DNA of 64,000 bases. Source: Listeria cossartiae subsp. cayugensis (lineage in GTDB: Bacteria > Bacillota > Bacilli > Lactobacillales > Listeriaceae). The stretch lies in NCBI RefSeq assembly GCF_014229095.1, contig NZ_JAARZC010000001.1, positions 1,116,001-1,180,000 of the forward strand, written 5' to 3'. Each line of letters opens with the position of its first letter. Within the stretch, counting starts at the first letter, position 1. Positions 58,810 through 64,000 of the stretch are shown in pieces. A program made the translations under genes and the position numbers. The notes under the pieces were generated by a model, which was not told where the DNA came from, searched no databases, and was given only the letters and a program-made list of their open reading frames with translations.

Positions 58810-60636
58810 TTATTTCGATTCATCCATTTTCAAGATTGCCATGAAAGCTTCTTGTGGAACTTCAACGGAACCGATTTGTTTCATACGTTTTTTACCTTCT
58901 TTTTGTTTCTCTAGGAGTTTCCTTTTACGAGATACGTCCCCACCATAACATTTAGCAAGTACGTTTTTACGCAGTGCTTTAATAGTAGAACGAGAAACAA
59001 TTTTTGTCGCAATTGCTGCTTGGATTGGTACTTCAAACTGTTGTCTTGGAATAAGTTCTTTTAATTTCTCAACGATAATTTTACCACGCTCGTAGGCAAA
59101 ATCACGATGAACGATAAAGCTTAATGCATCTACTTTTTCGGCATTTAAAAGAATATCCATTTTCACCAGTTTAGAAGCTTTATAGCCAATTAATTCATAA
59201 TCAAAGGACGCATAGCCTTTTGTGGATGATTTTAATTGGTCGAAAAAGTCATAAACAATTTCGGAAAGCGGAATTTCGTATACAATACTCACACGGATAT
59301 CATCTAAGTACTCCATCGTAATGAAGTTTCCACGTTTGTTTTGCGCTAGTTCCATGACTGCGCCAACGTAATCATTCGGTACCATGACTGTTGCTTTTAC
59401 GTATGGCTCTTCCACGCTTTCAATTACGCCAGGTTCGGGCATTTCAGCAGGATTATCAACGACGATGTTGGAGCCATCTGTTAAGTTGACATGATAGATA
59501 ACACTTGGAGCAGTAGTGATTAAATCGATGTTAAATTCGCGTTCAATTCGCTCTTGAATGATTTCCATGTGAAGTAATCCTAGGAAACCACAACGGAAAC
59601 CGAAGCCTAACGCTTGAGAAGTCTCCGCTTCAAATTGAAGAGCGGAGTCATTTAGTTCTAGTTTTTCTAAAGCATCACGCAAATCATTGTATTTAGAAGA
59701 ATCGATTGGATACAAACCACAGTAAACCATTGGATTCAATTTGCGGTAACCATCAAGTGCTTCTTCAGCTGGATTATTCGCTAGCGTGATCGTGTCACCT
59801 ACTCGCGTATCGCCAACATTTTTGATAGCAGCTGTTAAGTAACCTACATCACCAACAAGTAATTCGTCGCGCGGTGTTGCTTTTGGAGAAAAAACACCTA
59901 CTTCCGTTACTTCGAATTCTTTACCATTCGACATCATTTTAATTCTGTCGCCGGCTTTCACAACGCCATCCATGATACGAATGTTGGCAATAACGCCGCG
60001 GTACGCATCAAAAACGGAATCAAAAATTAGCGCTTTTAACGGTTTATTTACATCTCCAGAAGGTTCTGGCACTTTTTCAACGATTTGTTCAAGAATGTCC
60101 CCAATACCAATACCTGATTTTGCCGAAGCGAGTACAGCGTCGGACGCATCTAAGCCGATAACGTCTTCAATTTCTTCACGGACTCTTTCTGGATCGGCCG
60201 CGGGTAAATCGATTTTGTTAATAACAGGTAAAATTTCTAAATCATTATCTAGTGCAAGGTAAACATTGGCAAGTGTTTGTGCTTCAATCCCTTGCGCAGC
60301 GTCTACTACTAGAATGGCTCCCTCACATGCAGCCAAACTTCTTGATACTTCATAAGTGAAATCGACATGTCCCGGCGTATCAATCAAATGGAAAATATAT
60401 GTTTCGCCATCTTTTGCTTTATACTTTAATTGGACAGCATTTAATTTTATGGTTATCCCGCGTTCACGTTCTAAATCCATCGAATCTAGTAGCTGATTTT
60501 TCATTTCACGATGCGTTAATGCACCTGTTTGTTCTAAAATCCGATCAGCGAGTGTAGATTTACCATGATCTATGTGCGCGATAATCGAAAAGTTTCTAAT
60601 TTTCTTTTGTCTTGCATTCATTTCTTCTTTGTTCAT
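58810..60636 (-). CDS. lepA: Elongation factor 4 (LepA)
   Basis: Ribosome-associated GTPase with a role in back-translocation or 30S assembly. 608 residues. G1 AHIDHGKST (about residue 20), [21 protein letters not shown]; a LepA-specific C-terminal domain ([21 protein letters not shown]). ATG after CAGGAGCTGGGG. Own promoter at 60692-60720, and divergent from rpsT. Confidence 0.98.
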   Translation of the reverse strand: MNKEEMNARQKKIRNFSIIAHIDHGKSTLADRILEQTGALTHREMKNQLLDSMDLERERGITIKLNAVQLKYKAKDGETYIFHLIDTPGHVDFTYEVSRSLAACEGAILVVDAAQGIEAQTLANVYLALDNDLEILPVINKIDLPAADPERVREEIEDVIGLDASDAVLASAKSGIGIGDILEQIVEKVPEPSGDVNKPLKALIFDSVFDAYRGVIANIRIMDGVVKAGDRIKMMSNGKEFEVTEVGVFSPKATPRDELLVGDVGYLTAAIKNVGDTRVGDTITLANNPAEEALDGYRKLNPMVYCGLYPIDSSKYNDLRDALEKLELNDSALQFEAETSQALGFGFRCGFLGLLHMEIIQERIEREFNIDLITTAPSVIYHVNLTDGSNIVVDNPAEMPEPGVIESVEEPYVKATVMVPNDYVGAVMELAQNKRGNFITMEYLDDIRVSIVYEIPLSEIVYDFFDQLKSSTKGYASFDYELIGYKASKLVKMDILLNAEKVDALSFIVHRDFAYERGKIIVEKLKELIPRQQFEVPIQAAIATKIVSRSTIKALRKNVLAKCYGGDVSRKRKLLEKQKEGKKRMKQIGSVEVPQEAFMAILKMDESK

Positions 60637-60691
60637 TTCCCCAGCTCCTGATTAGAACTCATCGCATAAATCCGATGGCAAGCTATCCTTG

Positions 60692-60720
60692 ATTATATCA
60701 GTAGAACGCTTAACATTCAA
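60692..60720 (-). promoter_or_regulatory. lepA promoter
   Basis: On the minus strand: -35 TTGAAT (60715-60720), 17-bp spacer, TGA-TATAAT (-10 at 60692-60697). Confidence 0.8.
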
Positions 60721-60770
60721 TGACTTCTTTATTAAATACAGATAAATTTAAAATAAAATAGAAAGTATTA

Positions 60771-60819
60771 TTGCAATATGGCTGTGATTTCGGTATAATA
60801 GCATTTGTTCTGATATAAT
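60771..60819 (+). promoter_or_regulatory. rpsT promoters
   Basis: First: TTGCAA (60771-60776), 17-bp spacer, TATAAT (60794-60799). A second extended -10, TGA-TATAAT (60811-60819), lies 20 bp downstream. The rpsT leader would be 55-75 nt. Confidence 0.75.
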
Positions 60820-60880
60820 TTAAAAAGGTATGTTATATGAAATAAATACTACCTCATTAGTTTGGACGGAGGTGAATGGA

Positions 60881-61135
60881 ATGCCAAATATTAAATCTGC
60901 AATTAAACGTGTGAAAACTGCTGAAACTCGCAACAGCCGTAATGCATCTCAACGTTCTGCAATGCGTACTGCTATCAAAAAATTTGATGAAGCAGCTGCA
61001 AACAACGCGGACAACGCGAAAGATCTTTACGTAGAAGCATCGAAAAAATTAGATAGCGCTGTGAGCAAAGGATTGATTCACAAAAACAATGCTGCTCGCA
61101 ACAAATCTCGCTTAGCTGCTAAATTAGCTAAATAA
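60881..61135 (+). CDS. rpsT: 30S ribosomal protein S20
   Basis: 84 residues from ATG 60881 behind GGAGGTG ([15 protein letters not shown]). Small helical basic protein binding the 16S rRNA 5' domain. Monocistronic, divergent from lepA, with its own terminator; the usual arrangement in Bacilli (rpsT between lepA and holA). Confidence 0.98.
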
Positions 61136-61154
61136 TACCGAGTTCGGTATAAAA

Positions 61155-61178
61155 CATCACACCTTGTGTGGTGTTTTT
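61155..61178 (+). terminator. rpsT terminator
   Basis: CATCACAC pairs with GTGTGGTG (one G-T pair) around CTT, followed by T6. Confidence 0.85.
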
Positions 61179-61185
61179 TGTTTGT

Positions 61186-61222
61186 AAAAATAGCTTTGTC
61201 CTTAGCGACAAAGCTATTTTTT
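61186..61222. terminator. holA terminator, bidirectional
   Basis: AAAAATAGCTTTGTC pairs perfectly with GACAAAGCTATTTTT around a 6-nt loop; it covers the holA stop region. Confidence 0.9.
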
Positions 61223-62252
61223 ATACTGTTTTTTGACGATTATCCTGTAATTCAAACAAAAACCATTCGAGTTTCTGTTCCTTATCACCAAAACCTGTTT
61301 TCATTTCAAAGTCTATTTCAGCTAATCGTTTTAAAGCTTGACTTAATTGTCGTTCTGAGAAATTCTTTGCTTGTTTGGATGCTAACTTCACGCGAAATGG
61401 ATGCACTTTTAATTTAGTTGCAGCTTGTTGTTGTGAATATCCTTGTTGTTCTAGCAGCTTTAATTGGTTCAACAACCGGAATTGGCTAGAAATTAATGCT
61501 AATATTTTGATAGGTTCCTCTTTTTGTTTTAATAAATCATAATAAATTCGGAGCGCCCCACCAATATCCATGGCGATCATTTTATCAAGTAGCAAGAAAA
61601 TGTTCTGCTCTAACGAACGAACAACTAAAGATTCTACCTCTTGAACCGTGATTTCTTTTGTATCAAAGCAATAGAGCATTAATTTTTGCAATTCATTCAT
61701 AGCTGTTGTTAACTGACCGCTAGTTAATTCAATAAGTCGAGTTATGGCTGCTTGTGACATTTGCATGTGATTTTCGCCTATTTTTGCTTCAATCCATTTT
61801 TTTAGTTCATTTTCATTAGGTCGCTTTGCTTCTATGACTGTAGCTGTTTTTTTGAGGAGTTTAGTTAGTTTTTTACGTTCATCCAATTTTTCTACGCGCG
61901 CCACAAAGCATAGCACAGAGTAGTCTACAGGTTCGTTGAGATACGCTTCTAATTTCGCTGTATCGTGTTCCACTTTATTTTTACTTTTTTCCGTCGTTAA
62001 AAAGAGCGGATTGTTTGCCATTACTAAACGTCTATCACCAAAAAATGGCATACTTTCTGCTTCTTGAACGACTGCTTCAATCGGCATTTCTTCTAAATCT
62101 AGGTTGGCATAGTTAAATTCTACCTCTTCGCCATCTAAAATGTTATCTATTAAAAGTTGCTTTGTTTCGTTAATAATATAATCTTCTGTTCCAATGATTA
62201 AATACACTGGAGTTATTTTTTTGGAGCGTATCTGTTTCCATTCTGGCAGCAT
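61221..62252 (-). CDS. holA: DNA polymerase III delta subunit HolA
   Basis: Clamp-loader subunit that opens the beta clamp. 343 residues. N-terminal PVYLIIGTEDYIINE, the AAA-like part (SMPFFGDRRLVMANNPLF; a pseudo-Walker region without a P-loop), domain II and a C-terminal collar domain (HPFRVKLASKQAKNFS). ATG behind GAGGCG. About 70 bp downstream of comEC; a perfect inverted repeat lies between them. Confidence 0.95.
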   Translation of the reverse strand: MLPEWKQIRSKKITPVYLIIGTEDYIINETKQLLIDNILDGEEVEFNYANLDLEEMPIEAVVQEAESMPFFGDRRLVMANNPLFLTTEKSKNKVEHDTAKLEAYLNEPVDYSVLCFVARVEKLDERKKLTKLLKKTATVIEAKRPNENELKKWIEAKIGENHMQMSQAAITRLIELTSGQLTTAMNELQKLMLYCFDTKEITVQEVESLVVRSLEQNIFLLLDKMIAMDIGGALRIYYDLLKQKEEPIKILALISSQFRLLNQLKLLEQQGYSQQQAATKLKVHPFRVKLASKQAKNFSERQLSQALKRLAEIDFEMKTGFGDKEQKLEWFLFELQDNRQKTV

Positions 62253-62270
62253 TCATTTCGCCTCGCTTCA

Positions 62271-62309
62271 CTCTTATTTCTCTTTCTATGGTAAAACATG
62301 AAATAAGAG
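62271..62309. repeat. Perfect 10-bp inverted repeat between comEC and holA
   Basis: CTCTTATTTC (62271-62280) and GAAATAAGAG (62300-62309) separated by 19 nt. No T run follows on either strand. Possible weak terminator, RNA-processing site or operator. Confidence 0.55.
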
Positions 62310-62319
62310 ATAGCAAGTT

Positions 62320-64000
62320 TTATTTCAAAGTCGCTTCAAAGCCTTTTCCAAATGTATAAATTATTTCTCCTTGTAAATCTGTTCGCAAAATCGTTGTCTC
62401 TGCTTCTTCTAGCGTATTTAAAGTTTCTATATGAGGGTGACCGAAACGATTTTTCACTCCACAAGAAATAATGACAAAAGTTGGTTGGACTTGTTGTATA
62501 AATTCTTTGGATGTCGAAGTTTTGCTACCATGGTGTCCTACTTTTAGAATATCTGCTTTAACTGGTTGATCTAACAGTTTTTGTTCCCCGTTTGCCTCTA
62601 AATCTCCGGTGAAAAGCCACACTTTATTATCTAATATCGCTTTTAAGACAATAGAGTCATCGTTTCCGCCAACACCCGCTTGCGTTGGGTACAAGCATTC
62701 AAAACGGCTTTCACCCACTTGCCAGTTCGCTCCCGCTAAAATAATTGTTTGCTTTATTTGCGGCATTGCATCGAGCGTTTCTTTCATGATTGCTTTATTT
62801 TCGGAACCTTGGGCAAAAATAAGTTCCTTAATAGAAATATTTTTCGCTAAGTCATCGAGCCCTTCCATATGATCTGCATCACTATGGGTAATGATTACTT
62901 TATCTAGACTGCTAATCCCTTTTGATTTTAAAACTGGAGTGAGTGTACTTCCGCCAATGGTAAATGGTTTTCTTTTTTTCGCCCAGTCTTCTTTCTCAAA
63001 CGGAAGTTGCCCACCTGTATCAATTAAATAGTTGCCTTTGTTGTAAGGTAATTGAATTAAAATACTATCCCCTTGCCCTACATCAACAAAACTAACTTTG
63101 CCACTAACATTAAAACTGGAAAAATAACAGAGTAGACAAAAAATGATAAAAATCCTTACCGGAAACTTATTCTTTTGCCACTGATAAAAGAACAACAAGA
63201 TGGTAACTATAATTAATATAAGAATCACCGTGTTAGGTCTTCCAGTCACAATGGTTTGATGCGGTATCTTCGCGAAAACATTAGTAAGGCTTTCTATCAA
63301 TTGGATAAGAAAAACAAGCATAGATTCAGGAATAGTAGCGAGCGTCCGGGAACACATAGACAATAAAAAGACACTTATGCAACCAGGTAATATGATAATT
63401 GTAAAAATCGGTACATATAGCAAGTTGAAAAAAATTCCTACCCATGAAAAAGAATAAAAATGATACATCATCACAACGGATGACATTATCGTTGAAACAA
63501 AGGATATCGCGAGTGATTTGGTGAAGATATTTTGTTGTCTAGTTAATATTTGTCTCGATGATAAAATAATGCCAAATGACACTGCATAAGAAAGCTGGAA
63601 TCCCACTTCGTAAATGACATATGGTTGTAGGAAGTAAAATAGAATAAAGGATAAGCAAATAACTGAAAACGAACTCCATTTGGTTGCATATTTTTCGGAT
63701 AATAAAAGTAATGCTGTCATTGTTGCCGCACGAATAACTGGTGGATTGGCTCCTGTGAAGATAACATAAAACGGTAAAAAACCAAGCAGACAAATAATGG
63801 CTCGTTCGCGACTTATGCTAAACTTTAGCAATAAAAAATAAATAGCTCCAATTAATAAATTAACATGAAGTCCTGAGATCGCTAATAGATGGACAACACC
63901 CATTTGCTGGTAGGTTTCATACATTTCAGGCGAAAAGCCATTTTTCTCACCAGTAATTAACGCAAGGAAATAAGGATTTATTGTTGGAGAAATATTTTCG
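62320..64000 (-). CDS. comEC: ComEC/Rec2 family DNA-uptake channel (5' part outside window)
   Basis: The frame is open to the end of the window, so the N-terminus (OB-like part and first helices) is missing. Visible residues: the ComEC core with QQMGVVHLLAISGLHVNLLIG, about eight membrane helices, then a C-terminal metallo-beta-lactamase-like domain (VGQGDSILIQLP, ITHSDADHMEGLDDL, LKVGHHGSKTS) to the stop at 62320. It forms the inner-membrane channel for single-stranded DNA in competence. No internal stop or frameshift in the visible part. comEA should lie beyond position 64000. Confidence 0.95.
   Translation of the reverse strand, partial: ENISPTINPYFLALITGEKNGFSPEMYETYQQMGVVHLLAISGLHVNLLIGAIYFLLLKFSISRERAIICLLGFLPFYVIFTGANPPVIRAATMTALLLLSEKYATKWSSFSVICLSFILFYFLQPYVIYEVGFQLSYAVSFGIILSSRQILTRQQNIFTKSLAISFVSTIMSSVVMMYHFYSFSWVGIFFNLLYVPIFTIIILPGCISVFLLSMCSRTLATIPESMLVFLIQLIESLTNVFAKIPHQTIVTGRPNTVILILIIVTILLFFYQWQKNKFPVRIFIIFCLLCYFSSFNVSGKVSFVDVGQGDSILIQLPYNKGNYLIDTGGQLPFEKEDWAKKRKPFTIGGSTLTPVLKSKGISSLDKVIITHSDADHMEGLDDLAKNISIKELIFAQGSENKAIMKETLDAMPQIKQTIILAGANWQVGESRFECLYPTQAGVGGNDDSIVLKAILDNKVWLFTGDLEANGEQKLLDQPVKADILKVGHHGSKTSTSKEFIQQVQPTFVIISCGVKNRFGHPHIETLNTLEEAETTILRTDLQGEIIYTFGKGFEATLK

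Overview
The window is ordinary low-GC Firmicute chromosome and reads as Listeria sensu stricto. The evidence is gene content and order: bile-exclusion permease, mntH, opuCDCBA, thiT, rnjB-dapA-dapG-asd, PBP, sodA, ispG, prsA, zurRMA, ppaC, nfo, cshB, ispH, trmK-yqfO, rpoD-dnaG, glyQS, recO, era-cdd-dgkA-ybeY-pgpH-phoH, rpsU-yqeY, the dnaK operon, lepA, rpsT, holA, comEC. From memory this matches the lmo1422-lmo1482 order of L. monocytogenes EGD-e. The species is not settled. A few SodA residues differ from my recollection of L. monocytogenes and may point to a sister species, but this is weak. I see no prophage, IS element, CRISPR array, tRNA or rRNA.

Layout. (1) 1-8.7 kb is a transport and stress block: the end of a fused permease/binding-protein gene (BilEB type), a hypothetical gene, a manganese transporter with an MntR-like operator, the OpuC compatible-solute ABC transporter with a sigma-A-like and a sigma-B-like promoter, and ThiT under a TPP riboswitch. 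(2) 8.8-20.5 kb holds an ABC-F protein, a membrane protein of unknown function, a glutathione-reductase-like flavoprotein with a sigma-B-like promoter, the asd-dapG-dapA-rnjB operon, a class B PBP and Mn-SOD. (3) 20.8-31.5 kb holds a DUF1189 protein, ispG, azlCD, prsA, the Zur-regulated zinc importer with its regulator, pyrophosphatase, endonuclease IV, a DEAD-box helicase and ispH. (4) 31.5-42 kb is the macromolecular-synthesis region (yaiI-dnaG-rpoD, trmK-yqfO), then T-box-controlled glyQS with the PPDK regulator, and recO. (5) 42-49 kb holds a second membrane protein of unknown function and the phoH-pgpH-ybeY-dgkA-cdd-era operon, then rpsU-yqeY. (6) 49-58.8 kb is the CIRCE-controlled hrcA-grpE-dnaK-dnaJ-prmA-rsmE cluster, hemW, and an inserted divergent reductase/MerR pair. 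(7) 58.8-64 kb holds lepA, rpsT, holA and the 3' part of comEC.

Most genes lie on the minus strand. Operons are compact, with 4-30 bp overlaps or gaps, and are usually closed by strong hairpin-plus-T terminators, many of them bidirectional. Several 5' leaders are clearly structured: TPP, T-box, CIRCE, the yaiI-dnaG-rpoD leader, the rpsU leader and the DUF1189 leader.

I found no convincing new multigene system. The most interesting unexplained signals are: the nested attenuator-like leader of the dnaG-rpoD operon; the shared 19-bp-spacer MerR operator of a reductase/regulator cassette inserted between hemW and lepA; two identically built sigma-B-like promoters; the leader structures of rpsU and the DUF1189 gene; and a glutathione-reductase-like enzyme lacking the usual His-Glu dyad.
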